Source of the DNA: Mallotus nudiflorus
Lineage: Eukaryota > Streptophyta > Magnoliopsida > Malpighiales > Euphorbiaceae
Length of the DNA stretch: 64,000 nucleotides
Assembly: GCA_947683625.1 (NCBI GenBank)
Contig: CANTUR010000049.1
Coordinates: 9,588,501-9,652,500, forward strand
Direction of reading: 5' to 3'
The notes under the pieces were generated by a model. That model had not been told where the DNA came from. It made no database searches and was given only the letters and a program-made list of their open reading frames with translations. Below are positions 36,376 through 48,789 of this stretch, piece after piece. Numbering within the stretch: position 1 is the first letter of the stretch; each line of letters opens with the position of its first letter. The position numbers and the translations under genes are program-made.

Positions 36376-37800
36376 ATGTGGACCTTAGAGGACATTAAGG
36401 GAGCTTTGTTGGATGACATGAGAGCTATGATGCAAGATGAAATGAGGCAAGCTTTGGTTGTACTAATGCAACTTGCTGTCGTGCCACCACTTGCTGTTGA
36501 AAAAGCACCTACTATTATTATTGAACAACCACCTATTATAGGAGATCCACCTATTGCTGTAACACCTCCACCTGTTGTTGGTACTCCATCTGTTGTTAAT
36601 AATGCTTAAGGACAACATATTGTTAGAAACATACCTGTTGCTAATATCAGACTTGAGGACATTGGGAACTACATGGTGAAAAGGAAAAGAGGGAGTCACT
36701 TGAACTAGTCCATGATCATAAGTCTAAGCAAATGCAAGCACTGACTTAGAAAATGTCCAAAATGGAAGAGCTGATTAGAGGACAAGGAATGGGGTACTGA
36801 TTCGATTTTGATGACGTGCTGTAAATGGAGGGAGATAAGCTGCCTTAAAAATTTAGGATGCCTCAACTGTATAAATTTAATGGGAGAGGAGATCTGAGGA
36901 TTCATCTCAGCCAGTACATAATAACCATGAGCACTACTAAAGCACCATTATAAGTGATCAGTAGGTTGTTTTTACTATCTTTAAATGGAATGACTGTAAA
37001 TTAGTATCATGGGCTAGAAAAATTTGTAAGAACTGTCTGAAAAGAATTATGTACTGCTTTTTTAACTATAACACAAGATTGGAAGTGTCTATTAGAGACT
37101 TAGAATTGACAAAGTAGAAATCCAATGAATCCTTCTCTGATTTCCTTACTAGGTTCATGAACAAGGCAGGACTGATGAAGAACAAGCTAGCTGAGAAGGA
37201 TTAGGTTAGGATGATAGTCCATAATGTATCACCTAATATGGTTGAGAGGTTGCACATGATGAACCCCAAAACTTTCATAGACTTGTATGATAAGAGTCTG
37301 TAAGCTAAAGAGATTGAGAATGAGAAAAAGAGAATTGCTAGAAGCAACGAAACCTAAAACTACCAAACTTGGGGCACACAATAAGGAAGCACTAGCTGAG
37401 CTGTGGAGGTGTGTGCAGTCCAATAACCTTGAAGATTCTCCAAATTTAACCAAACACTCTTTAAAGTCCAAGAATAACTAATCCAAAAAGGCCTACTTCG
37501 ACCCTTAACCTTTTCTAAGCCACCAAACCCAAATGTCCCCTGTTTTGACCCTCATAGTTATTGCAAATTCCACCAAGCTGTTGGCCATTCCACAGACAAC
37601 TGTATCTACCTAAAACATGAGATCCAAAACCTGATAGATTTAAAAAAAATCACAGACCCTAAAAATTCTAACTCTAACCTAAACACTAGAAATAACCCTT
37701 TCCCAAACTACCAAAATGTTCCACCATTAGCCACCATGATGATCAATTCAAGAGTTAGCAAAGATGAAGTGCTAAACTCCTTTGAAAACCTAAACCTTAT
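36376..37800 (+). pseudogene. Gag of Gypsy B (Tat/Ogre type)
   Basis: ATG at 36376 gives MWTLEDIKGALLDDM and an acidic, then proline-rich N-terminus with repeated PPI/PPV units (about residues 45-75), before a stop. The capsid part near 36840-37320 is in broken frames (MPQLYKFNGRGD). A knuckle CKFHQAVGHSTDNC lies at about 37560-37600, the CxxH..GHxTxxC form shared with element A. Multiple stops are present, so it is inactive. Confidence 0.8.
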
Positions 37801-37837
37801 AGCTAATGGAGAATCCCTTGGATAGCCACAGTGAGGA

Positions 37838-38225
37838 GTGGAGGATTTACTAGGCCAACCCTCAGGTAAGTTTGATTACAAGGTGTTATACTTAAAATCA
37901 CCCTCCGTTGATATCACCATTGAATTAATCGAGCCCTTAAGATAGGGTGATGAGTTTGATGATAAGCCAATGAAAGAAAGGAAAGAACCTAAAACTCCCG
38001 AGTAACCACCCAAAGGAGTTAAAGATCTATTGGGACAACCTTTGAGCAAGTTTGATTACATGGTATTTTACTCTAAGCCTACTTTAGCTGATATACCCAT
38101 AAAAGAAATTATGCCTACAGGATGGGGTGATGAGTTTAGAGATGAACCTTTAGCTCTTGAACAGTCTCAAGAAGGAGTTGAAGATCTACTAAACCAACAC
38201 TTAGGCAAGCTCAATATGGAAGAAT
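37838..38225 (+). repeat. Protein-level tandem repeat between gag and protease of B
   Basis: Three successive modules begin VEDLLGQPSGKFDYKV, VKDLLGQPLSKFDYMV and VEDLLNQHLGKL. The DNA period is about 180 then 160 bases. Element A has a single copy near 23970-24090. Confidence 0.75.
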
Positions 38226-41200
38226 TGAAAGGGAAAGAAACATGCATAATGAAAGTGTTGAAAGATCAGAAAAGAGATCAAATCATTGGAGTTGTTGACA
38301 TTTGGTATGACTTTGATGATGAAAGTCCAGGTGGTCTCGATGTTTGGAGTGATGATCCTAAGGTGAATCATGTCACTAGAAGTGGAAAAAATTACAAAGT
38401 AGTTAAAAAGAAAACTGAGAAAGTTGTAGAAAGAGAAGAAACAAAAGATATATAAGTAGAGGAAGATCAGAAAGAGGATTTGATTATAGAACAATTAAAA
38501 AAGGCTAAGGCAAATGTCAGCATTTGGGAACTATTGATGCATTCAGGCAACCATAAAAGAGCTTTTGTCAAAGCTCTGTCAAACATGAACATTGAAACAA
38601 CAGCCACACTTGAGGCTATGGTAGTGAAGGTTACAGAAAAGAAACATGAGCTGATAACATTCTCCGATGATGACCTACCTTTGGAAGGAAGAAACCATAA
38701 TAAGGCATTGTTTATCCTAGCTAAGGTGTGGGGAAAGAGAACCAATTTTACTATAGTTAATGATGTTTCTGCTATTAATGTGTGTCCTTTGAAAATCCTG
38801 CCTAACCTAGGTTTGAAAATTAAAGACTTAACGGGTTAAAAACTCATAATTAGAGCTTACGATGATAGAAGTAGGAATTTGGAGGGGACATTCCAAGCCC
38901 TAGTTAAAATAGGACCTATGGAATCAACTATTGAGTTTACTATGCTGGATATTCCAATCACTTATGCCTTGTTGTTGGGAAGGCCATGGCTTTATGCCTT
39001 GGAAGGGGTACCCTCAATTGTGCATTAAAAGATAAAATTCCCTAATAAAGGAGAGGTTGTGACTATATAAGTTGGGACTAATGCTCTTGTGGTAGCCATA
39101 TTGGATAAACAAAAGCAAATGTGTGCACCCCCTGGTTTCTAGATTGTTGGGGTATTTGATGGAACTGAAATGGACTTGAGAGTAGCAAAAATGATGGAGA
39201 GTATAAATTATCAGCTTGGGCAAGGGCTAGGGAAGAATGAGCAAGGAAGCCCTAGTCTTCTATAGTTCAAGAGTCAAAGTAATACAATCGGTTTGGGTTA
39301 TGTTAAAGAAATGAAGCTAATAAGCAGAAGGGCCAGAAAGAGGTTCAATGCCAAACAAGGAAAGCTCTTAAAGAAAATTAGGTCAATAAGTGAGAATTTC
39401 ATTAGGCCAGGGGAAGGCAAATACTATTTAGGAGCTAAAGAATCAATCAATGTTATTGGAGGAGATGTTCCTGGGTTTGAGATCTTCAAGGAGCAGATTA
39501 TGGAGAATCTGGTGAAAGACAACAAAGAGGAAGTGATGAAGCTGGCGGTTGAGAGAATGGGCGATGTTGCTATCGAAGAGTTATTATGTTTGCCACATGA
39601 AGAGGAGCCACCCCAAGATTTAGCCACTGTCATTAGTGATAGCTTTATTGATGTTTTTTTATGATGAAATTGATATAATAATGTCTAGTCTATTTGAGGA
39701 CAAAAACTTTATTTTTTCCATGGTCAATGTCATGAATGTTGATTTTGCTTACTTGTGTGATGTGCATCCTAATAGTTTTATGCATTATAACTTTGATCGT
39801 TCATGCATGTTTGGCATTAATTCAATCCAATTTGATTCATGTAACATGGGCACAAATGATAATCCTAAGAACATTTATATATCACATGAGGTAACTCCTG
39901 AAGAGAGGGAAACTTTTAAGAGAATATTGACAAAAAGAAAGGTAGTATTTGCTTGGACTTATAAGGATATGCCAGGTTTAGATAGAGAAATTGCAGTGCA
40001 TTATATTCCTACTCATTTAGAAATTAAACCTGTCAAGTAGAAACTATATAGACTAAGACTAGAGTGGACTGAAAAGATAAGGAAGGAAATTACTAAACAA
40101 ATCCATGCTAATTTTCTAGAAGTATTAGATTATCCTCAATGGTTAGCAAACATAGTGTCAGTACCCAAGAAAGATGGTAAGGTATGTATGTGTGTAGATT
40201 TTAGGGATCTAAACAAAGCATGTCCGAAGGATGACTTCCCTTTACCTCACATTGATGTAATAGTAGATAGCACATCATCTAGTGCAATGTACTCCTTCAT
40301 GGATGGATTCTCGGGGCACAATTAGATAATGATGGCAGTTATGGATAAGATCAAGACAGCTTTCATCATGGAATGGGGGACATATTGCTATAAGGTTATG
40401 CCTTTTGAGTTGAAGAATGCAAGTGCAACATATCAAAGGGTAGCCATGACATAATGCATAAGGAAGTGGAGGTATATATGGGCAATATGATGGCTAAATA
40501 AAAAACAAGAGAGGGACACTTTAAAGCTCTGGATAAGTTTTTAGCTTGAATTGAGAGGTACAATCTAAGGCTCAACCTGAAGAAGTGCATTTTTTAGGTT
40601 ACTTCAGGAAAATTATTAGGGCATATAGTTAGCAGCCAAGGAATTGAGGTGGATCCAGACAAAGTGAAAGTTATTCAGGCTAGCATCAAAGAAAGACAGA
40701 GAAGTGAGAGGATTCCTTGGTAGGTTATACTATATTAGTAGGTTTATCACAAAGCTTACTAATATTTGTGACCTTATCTTCAAACTCTTAAGAAAAAACC
40801 AACCAATGAAGTGGAATATTGATTATCAGAAGGCATATGAAATGATTAAAGAATATCTTCTAATATGCCTATTCTAAAACTATCGAGGCAAGGTAAGCCA
40901 TTGATCCTGTACTTGGCCTTAGAGGAAAATGGAATGGGGGCAATGTTAGCATAAGGACCAGTAGGGATAAAGCATGCATATATTACCTTAGTAAGAAGTT
41001 CCTATTATATGAGGAAAATTATGACTTGGTAAAGAAGACATGTTTGATCATGATCTGGGTAATAAAGAAATTGAGGCATTATTTTCAATCCTTTAAGGTA
41101 CTTATTTCAAGCACCTACATTGATTGGAAGAATGTCTTGATGGCTAGTACTTCTAACTGAGTTTGATATAGAGTACATCACCATGAAGGTCATCAAGGGA

Positions 41201-41530
41201 AGGGTAGTAGCCTATTTCCTAGCTCAGAATGTAGTTGAGGGTGATGAACAGTGGAACTGAGAGTTTCTAGATGAAAACCTGACAATCATAGAGCATTGAG
41301 AGTGGAAGCTCTACTTCAATAGGGCTGTAAACAACAAAGGAGCTGGATTAGGAGTAATTCTTGTTATGCCAAAAGGAGAAACCATACAAATGGACAAGAA
41401 ATTAGACTTAAAGGTGATGAATAATATGGCCGAGTATGAAGCATGCATCTACAGAATTGAAGCAGCTCTAGCAGCTGGGGCAAAGGAATTACTAGTTTAT
41501 GGGGATTCAATGTTGGTTGTTAGCCAGGAT

Positions 41531-41594
41531 AATAAAGAATGGGGTGTGAAAGAAGAAAAGCTAATAAAGAATGGGGTGTGAAAGAAGAAAAGCT
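41531..41594 (+). repeat. 32-bp tandem duplication in the archaeal-type RNase H of B
   Basis: Units 41531-41562 and 41563-41594 are identical (aataaagaatggggtgtgaa onward). Since 32 is not a multiple of three, the reading frame changes across it. Confidence 0.9.
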
Positions 41595-43069
41595 AAAACC
41601 TTACATCTACTATTTGAAAGCTTTAGTGAAGAACTTCAATAAATGCCTCTTTATCTATTTGTTAAGAGATGACAATCAGATAGCAGATGCATTGGTGACA
41701 CTCTCTTCAATATGGGATAATGTGATGAGATTAACTATAAAGCATTTGGTAATAATGAAATCAATAGCTCCATGTTACGGGGAGAGTAGATTATGAGTGT
41801 TTAAATAAGGACTGAAAAGAAACCATGGTTTTATGATATTTAGAGGTTTATCAAAGAAATAAAGTATCTTGATGAAGCAACCTCAAAAGTGAGATATGCT
41901 CTTTATGTTCTTGCATGTAACTATGCAAGCCAAGATGGAGTATTATATAAAAGAATGCCGAATGGAATGCAGCTTAAATGTCTTAAGAAAGATGAAGTTG
42001 AAGAGGTGATGAAAGAGATTCATGCAGGAGCTTGTGGTTCTCACATGAACGGGATGATCCTAGTTAAGAAAATACTCAGGAAAGGGTATTATTGGATGAG
42101 TATGGAAAAATATTGTATTAGAAAATTGAGGCAATGTCATTAGTGTCGGGTTAATGGGAATCTTAACCATTTACCTCCTACGGTGCTAAATAGTTTATCA
42201 TCACCTTGGCCCTTTGCAGCCTGGGAGACTAAATTATAGGAGAAATAAGGCTAGTAGCATCAAATGGGCATAAGTACATAGTCCTGGCAATAGATTACTT
42301 CTCTAAATGGGTAGAAGCTGAATCCTTCAATGCTATGAAAGCAATATAGATGGCGTGGTTCATTGAGAAAAGTCTTATTTGTAGTTATGGGGTTCCACAT
42401 CATATTATGATAGATAATGGTGTCCATTTTTAAGCTAAAACAATGAAATTATTATAGAAGTATGCGATTGAGCATCATAAGTCTTCATTGTATCATCCTC
42501 AGGCTAATGGAGCAATAGAAGCAACTAACAAAAATCTCAAGAAAATCCTCTCTAAAATGGTCAAGACTTACAAAGATTGGTTTGAGTTTCTTCCTTTTGC
42601 TTTATAGGGATATAGGACTACAACTAGAATAGCCACAAGCTAAACTCCATTCTCCTTAGTATATGGTTATGAAGCAGTCTTGCCAATAGAAATAGAGATC
42701 AAATCCTTGAGAGTAGTCATGGAAGCTAGAACACCCGAGAGTGAATGGGCATAAAAGAGATATGATCACCTTATATCTTTGGATGAGAAAAGGATGAATG
42801 CTTTGTTTCACACTCAGATATATTAGAGGAGGATAGCAAGATCATTCAATGAGAAAGTTAAGCCTGGAAAGATAAAAGTTGGGGACATGGTGTTGAAATA
42901 GTCTAGGGCAGTGGTATTTGATTCGAGAGGAAAATTTAGACCAACTTGGGAAGGACTGTATTTAGTTAAAACAATTTTGCCTAAAAGAGCTGCAAAGATA
43001 TGAGACCTGGAAGGGAATGAATTCATGGAGCCTGTTAACTTGGATCACCTCAAGAGATACTACTTGTAA

Positions 43070-43760
43070 AAATAAAATAAAAGTAGTAAAAAAGAAAATA
43101 AATTCCACTGATTAGAAAACCTAAAAAGGCTAGTCAGGCAAAAGTTAGGACATTCCCGCTATTTAGAAAACCCGTAAAGGGCTAGCAAGAAAAAATTAGG
43201 GAATAAAAATAAAAGAGATGATCCTATTGGCTAGAAAACCTATAAAGGGATAGTCAGGCAAAAACTAGGGTAAATAAATGAGAGAGAAAAATATTCAGCT
43301 AGAAAATTTGAAAGGACTAGTTGATAATAGGAGTTATATCAGGTGATGTAATAAATGTACTCGTTTTGGCCCTAATTAATGAATAATCTTGAAATTGAAT
43401 TTTTTTTAACATTACATGTTCTATCTTATTTAAAATGCATAAGTACTAGAAAGGAAAATAGAACATGAAAGCTTAAAATCAGTTATATGAGACCAATTCC
43501 TAGTGATGTTTATGTTTCTTCTCTTATGACTGATCATGAAAAGCTTAAAATCCTGGTGGCTTTGTAGCTTGATTATAAAAAATAGAAAGCAAGCTTAGCT
43601 TCTCCTATAACTAGATCTGGAAAATACAAAAATAAATAAAACAAAACAAAAGCCTGCTAGGTCAAAAACGTGAGAGGGCAACTTAGACAAAAGTTATGGC
43701 AAGCTTGATAAGTCAAAAACTCGAGAGGGCGGCTTAGGCAAAAGTTGAGGTTAAAAAAAA
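43070..43760 (+). repeat. Post-pol repeats of Gypsy B
   Basis: Units near tagaaaacctaaaaaggcta, followed by gtcaggcaaaa(g/a)(t/c)tagg, occur four times at 43100-43330. A second form (gtcaaaaac.cgagagggc) occurs twice at 43650-43750. They parallel the repeats after pol in element A. No 3' LTR of B follows. Confidence 0.7.
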
Positions 43761-43779
43761 ACCTTTACTATACTTAAGT

Positions 43780-45235
43780 CCACATATCCAAGTTTGAGAT
43801 CAATTCAACATAGTGCATACAAATAGTACAAGATTAAGCTCTTTATTTATTTTTCATTGTTCATTTCCTTTTGTTTTATTTTTGTTATTTTGTTTTGCTT
43901 TTGGTATGTGGAGCTACATATTTATGTTTTAGCTTGTTTTGTTTAGTCTCTTCCTTTTTCCCTCTTTTTACTCTTTGATAAAGAGGGAGAAGATTATGGT
44001 GTGTTGTTCTAGTGATATCCTTTTGATGTTCTATTATATTATGTTATGTTATTCCCTTTTAAATTCTTTTAATGCTATGTGTTTTTGTGTGTTTATTGCA
44101 ATTTAAAACCATTATCCATAATTATGTCAATTGTAATTTAAGTTCCAATGCAACATATGTTGTAATAACATAAGCACTAATGTCAATTGTAATTTAAGTT
44201 ACAATGCAACATATATTGTCATAATATAAGCACTAGCCATGCAACATATATACCTTAATATGAAAAATATCATTTGAAGTCATGTACACATTAAGGGAGA
44301 GTTAATTTATTACATATTTTTCTTGATTTGACTCTCATTGCATCAATTTAATTTGTAAAGGTTAGCTTTCATTAGAACACGCACACACACCATTCATTAT
44401 TTAATTAAAATACTTGTTAAAGCTAAAAAGGGGGAAATTATTGACCATTTGCATAACTAATCCCTTAATTTTTTATTTGACAAATAATTTAAAGTACTAA
44501 TGACTTCTTTTAAGTGTGTATTGGGAAATAAAGTCTTATATCTTAAGATCAAGATAGCTATCTAAACTTGAGGGATTGAAAACTCTTATAAAGAGCTTTT
44601 ACATGGCAATTTATGAAGCATAAGAAGGTATACAAGTTTCTAAATCAATTAGGTGCAAATAGATGAACCAAAGTCAATTTTTAAAGAAGAAAACTGCCCC
44701 TCACGAGTAGCCCTCTAAACCATGAGGGTCCTTATGAGCTGAGCTTAAAGAAGGAAAGTGACCAAGCAAGCAAGCCTATGCTACTCATGACTAATCCTCA
44801 CAAGTGGGTCACAGTTGTGAGGAGCACTCAGACTACTCTTTAACTACTAGTTGAGCCTCCAACAACTATAATCTTCAATCCTCATGAATAGGGGCCTCCT
44901 TTTACGGCCGTGAGTAGCACTTCAACTATAAAAAGCTAATATTCATTTAATAAAGGAGAGCAGTGCTTGAGGAAGTAATTGATGGACTCCAATAATCATT
45001 TTCTAACTTCAATCAATATATATCAACTCTAGAACTTCATTTAAGAAGTGAGACAAGTTGGTTGAGCAAATTGATTTCTTAGAAAACTCTTTAACATTCT
45101 TCTATTCTAAAATATTCTAATTGTAAAATAGTTATTGGTTGTGTGCTAGGTTAGCTCTTATAGCCTGATAGTACTCATCCTCTTCAGTAAATAAACATGG
45201 AGTGTGCATCACACCTTTCCTTTTGTCAATCCTTG
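43780..45235 (+). mobile_element. Sirevirus-like Copia 3' end and LTR (probable)
   Basis: Two polypurine runs, aaagagggagaag (about 43980) and aaaaagggggaaat (44424), lie in non-coding sequence; repeated polypurine tracts before the 3' LTR are known in Sireviruses. An LTR probably starts near 44442 and has TATAAAAAG at 44937-44945, preceded by dyad words (ctcacgag, ctcatga, cctcacaag). A 56-bp direct duplication starts at 44124. No coding remnant was recognised, so the family is uncertain. Confidence 0.45.
44124..44235. repeat. 56-bp tandem duplication
   Basis: Copies 44124-44179 and 44180-44235 both start atgtcaattgtaatttaagt and end near cataagcact, with few differences. Confidence 0.85.
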
Positions 45236-45239
45236 CCTT

Positions 45240-46865
45240 AATCAATAAAAAAGCTTCTATGTGATTGCCCTTGTCATAAATCATATATTCTATTATGGCT
45301 TTCATCTTATTCTTCAGGAAATCAAAAAAGACCTATCACTCATTATCTTTTTTAGGGCATCCCTTAACTAATCCTCAACATTTTCAACCATTTCTTGAAT
45401 TGACTCAAACATACTGATACTAGAGCTAGAGCTAATGTGCATGGTAACCTTAAACTCATAAAACTTTAAGAGAGCTATTTTTTGCACAAAAATGAAGGTT
45501 AGGAGGGAAAAAAGGTGATGATGATACATGCATGAGTGATGTGTCATGTTTTAAGAAACCAATATGTTAGCATATATGCTTAATGTGATAATATAATTTT
45601 GCTAATGTGATAATGTAGAATGGTTGCAAAGAAATTATGGGTTAGATTATAAGAAAACACCAATGTATATGTGTATGAATGAAAAGGAAGGAAAAGCACA
45701 AGATGAACAAATATGGTTAGTGTAAAACCTACAAAATGAATAAACTAAGCACAAGCAGTCACATCTTCTAACCTTATCACTCCATATGGTAAAGATTTCT
45801 ATCAGAGGTGGGCTTTGGATCATAGTCATCAGGGGACTATAGTTCCATTCTCAGACTAGGCTGTTTGATTCATATTGATCAGATTTAAAAATTAAGCTAA
45901 GGGGCAATACTCATATGCACTTAAGGTAAACATACAATGTCTATATTAGGCCCAGTCATTGGGTAAGAGATGATGTCTATTTTTAGTACATGCCCTTGAG
46001 TATAAAGTCTGTAGTCAACAAAAGGGATCCAAGTTTGTGCCCCCTCATTGACATTTGGTATGTTTACCAAGAAGCATAAGAATTTTGTTCGATAGTTTAC
46101 AATTTGACTCTTGCAACACAAATATCCGCAGTTTAGTCAAATTCTTGATTTACCCAGTTAATCTGATAATGATAATTAGATGAAACTTCATAGGTTCTAC
46201 TCTCAAAACATACCACTATTTGTTAGTTATTATAGCTTATCCAAGTTGAGGCATATGATTCTTATTATTCCTTGTACATTGGGCTTGTACAAGGTAAATA
46301 AGGATCATACGTGTCAAAGTGGAAGCAATCTATGAGAACTGACATAATTAATAAACTAGAAACTATAGGTGTATATCATTTATAAATGTCAGGTCAGACA
46401 TACAACATTAGGATTGGTAATCATACAAAAGCTAGGTGGGATCCTAAGGGAAATTTCTACTAGTTTATTTTTATGGGCTGAGTTAGACTTATGTCTAAGG
46501 GGTTCTTTAGTGAGAATGCTCCCTTATGACTAGGGTTATAGACTCTATCAATGAGTCTAGCATTCTTTTACCTACCTAAGAAAAATTGTACCACATTTTG
46601 GAATTAGGAGCCGAGTTGCATCACTTTAAACCTTACAACTTTTCTTGATCAAGTAAAGGCTAAATGTGATAATACCAATCTTGTCACCCTGTGACTAAAA
46701 TGGAATCATGGTGGTAATGTCATCCAGTATTATCAATGGATCAAAGACCAAGAGTGCATTTGTGATGAGTGTTTTGAAATGCAAGTATGCTATTGTGAAG
46801 TAGAGTAAAATATGTATAATATGAAATAGTCGTTCAATCATATCCCTCAAACTAGAGATTCCTCA
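45240..46865 (-). mobile_element. Gypsy element C: leader and start of gag
   Basis: On the minus strand 46840-45480 matches the leader of element A; for example 45810-45860 pairs with 22030-22080 (ccctgatgactat) and 46500-46565 pairs with 21297-21365. Near 45430 a possible gag start reads MHISSSSSISMFESIQEMVE before a stop. The internal region is then cut off near 45240 by the Copia-like LTR. Confidence 0.7.
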
Positions 46866-47390
46866 AACTAACAGAAGTGCTAAATAATCCTACAAGAAGT
46901 AGAAAATTAGTTTTTCACTGTTTAAATGTCGGTCTCCATAAGTTTTTCTCCTTGTTTACAAGGGGATAATAAGAGAAAATAGTCATAAAATAGTCTCAAA
47001 TTCATCCTCAAATAGCACCCTTTTCTCTCTCTAAAGTGTGTTTCTGAGTGTCCCAAAAAAGTCCTAAAATTATCAAAATTGAGTTTTTATAATGTTAAAG
47101 GAGTGGCCCATGAGTATGAGTCATAGCCTATGTATGTGGATCATAACCCACATATGTGGGTCATTAACCCACATGTGTGGGTTGAACCCATGCTTGTGGG
47201 TCAAGTTAGCCCATGGGCTCCCAACCTTTATTATTTACTATTTTGGCCATTTTTGGTCATTCTTAAGTGATTTTTAGGGTTTTAGTGTGTGTTTTTGGGT
47301 ATTTTGAACACTTTATCCTGCCTAAGCTTGCTTGGGATGACTTCTAAAGAAGTTTCCCATGTCTTGTTGTCAGGAACCTTTATCATTAGA
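46866..47390 (-). mobile_element. Short LTR of Gypsy element C (probable)
   Basis: It lies between the leader (left) and minisatellite (right) of element C. On the minus strand it has an array of roughly 20-base words around cccacatatgtggg (47115-47215), then TATAAAAAC (47090-47082), then a gagagagaaaaggg tract, the layout of the other LTRs here. The borders are estimates; a TGACAACAAG start near 47390 is possible. Confidence 0.5.
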
Positions 47391-47454
47391 TCTTATAAAG
47401 GACTGTTAGAATTTATGCACCAATAATATGATATGCAAGCAAGCAAATACAATG

Positions 47455-47890
47455 ACAACCTACTTCGGTGTTGCACTTAACACTTATTTTAGTGTTAAGG
47501 TTAATAACATCGTCTTCGATGCTAGGCAATGAAACGCTATAACCTATTTAGGTGTTAGGTGAATAAATGATGCTACAATAACCTAGTTTATGTGTCAAAC
47601 AAAAGTGAAAATGTTGCTATAACCTACTCATATGTTAAGCAAAAATGAAAATGCTACTATAACATATTAAAGTTTCAAGTAAAGGTGAAAATGTTACTAT
47701 AACCTACTCAAGTGTTAAGCAATAATGAAGAAGCTACTATAACCTACTCAGGTGTCAAACAAAGGTGCAAATTCTACTACAACCTACTTATGTGTTAAGC
47801 AAAAATGAAGATGCTACTATAACATGCCTAGGTGTCAAGAAAAGGAGAAAATGCTACATAACCTATTCAAGTGTTAAGCAAAAGTGATAT
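47455..47890. repeat. 40-bp minisatellite of element C
   Basis: About ten units of 39-41 bases, such as aacctactcaagtgttaagc plus a (a/g)atgaa.a.gctactat end. Inverted, the unit reads ggttatagtagc...tgacacctgagta and matches the array at 32690-33186. Confidence 0.85.
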
Positions 47891-48260
47891 TTTGTTTATA
47901 AATGTCTTTTACCAATGATCATAGTGATGATGCAATGATGATGTCATTTTTAAGATGATTATGTATGATCTTACTATCATTTTTCCAAAATCAATAATTC
48001 TATGTTTCTTTGTGCTCGTGTGACTATGCACATGCTTTATGATTATCTAAAAAAATACAATGTTTAGTGTGTGTTTTTGAGTGCATATGTGTATATTTTC
48101 TTTAGAAAAACTCAAAAATAGAGTGACATGTGTACAAATCAGACTCAAATGCATGTTGTACGCATCCAAGGAGCATGCCCAGGTGTACAAGGGCACTGTG
48201 TGTGTTTGACCACTTAGATGCATGGGCATGTAATCATACCCTGTTAGGCATGCTTAGGCT

Positions 48261-48269
48261 TATTTAAAC
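48261..48269 (+). promoter_or_regulatory. TATA-like box upstream of the PMD gene of element C
   Basis: TATTTAAAC lies 300 bases before the exon-1 ATG and after an array of gcatg/catgc words (48150-48250), as in element A. Confidence 0.45.
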
Positions 48270-48789
48270 ACATTTTTGGCATGTTTTGGGTCATTGCATG
48301 CATTTTTACCTTAGGTTAGCATCAAAAATTTGTTATTCTTCCTTTTTATTGTGCATTTTCTTCATTTTATCACTTGTAGAGTGACATTTTGACATTTTCG
48401 ATTTTCAATTTCATTGTTTGTAGTATGCATTTTGTCACTTGTAGGTATGTTCTTCTCTTTTACTTCTTCTTTTTCATTGAAATATATTATTTTTACGAAG
48501 TTACTTTTGTCATTTTGTTAGTTTCAGAGCTCTACTTTTTATTTATCTTTATCTTTCTCTTTCTCTTTATGGTTGCTTCTTCTTCTCCTTTTAGGGTTGA
48601 GTTTGTGGACATCAAGATCGATATAAAGGATCTTAATTTTAAGGACATTCCCAAGGAAAGTGTTTACCCACTTTTGTCCCCTCTTTCATATGAATAGCAG
48701 GGTGCATAGGGACTATTTTATGGGGATAGATCCCTATCATTCACCATTTGGATAATCAGACGTGGACTGCTCCTCACTCTAAGGTAGGC

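Larger units (their letters stand above)
37801..43069 (+). pseudogene. Pol of Gypsy B: PR, G-patch-like, RT, RNase H, archaeal-type RNase H, IN
   Basis: One frame is nearly open from 38030 to 39662 (stops at 38453 and a few other sites). It holds a protease whose active site reads VNDVSAINV instead of a VDNGSA-type motif, LLLGRPW, and a G-patch-like LGQGLGKNEQG near 39220. RT follows in another frame from about 39900 (VVFAWTYKDMPGLDRE, DFPLPHIDVIVD). Its catalytic YVDD reads YMGN. The archaeal-type RNase H (GAGLGVIL, MAEYEACIYRIEAAL) carries a 32-bp duplication. Integrase keeps MIDNG and AIEATNK, but the first Asp region is frameshifted. It ends LDHLKRYYL*. The protein is dead. Confidence 0.85.

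Noticed and set aside
47455..47890. 40-bp periodic repeats as a CRISPR-like array
   Set aside because: The whole unit is repeated, there are no spacers and no associated genes; it is a minisatellite.
48389..48697. 102-codon frame starting at 48389 with a hydrophobic N-terminus
   Set aside because: The upstream part is TTC/TTT-rich 5' UTR-like sequence; the homologous PMD exon starts at the ATG at 48569.
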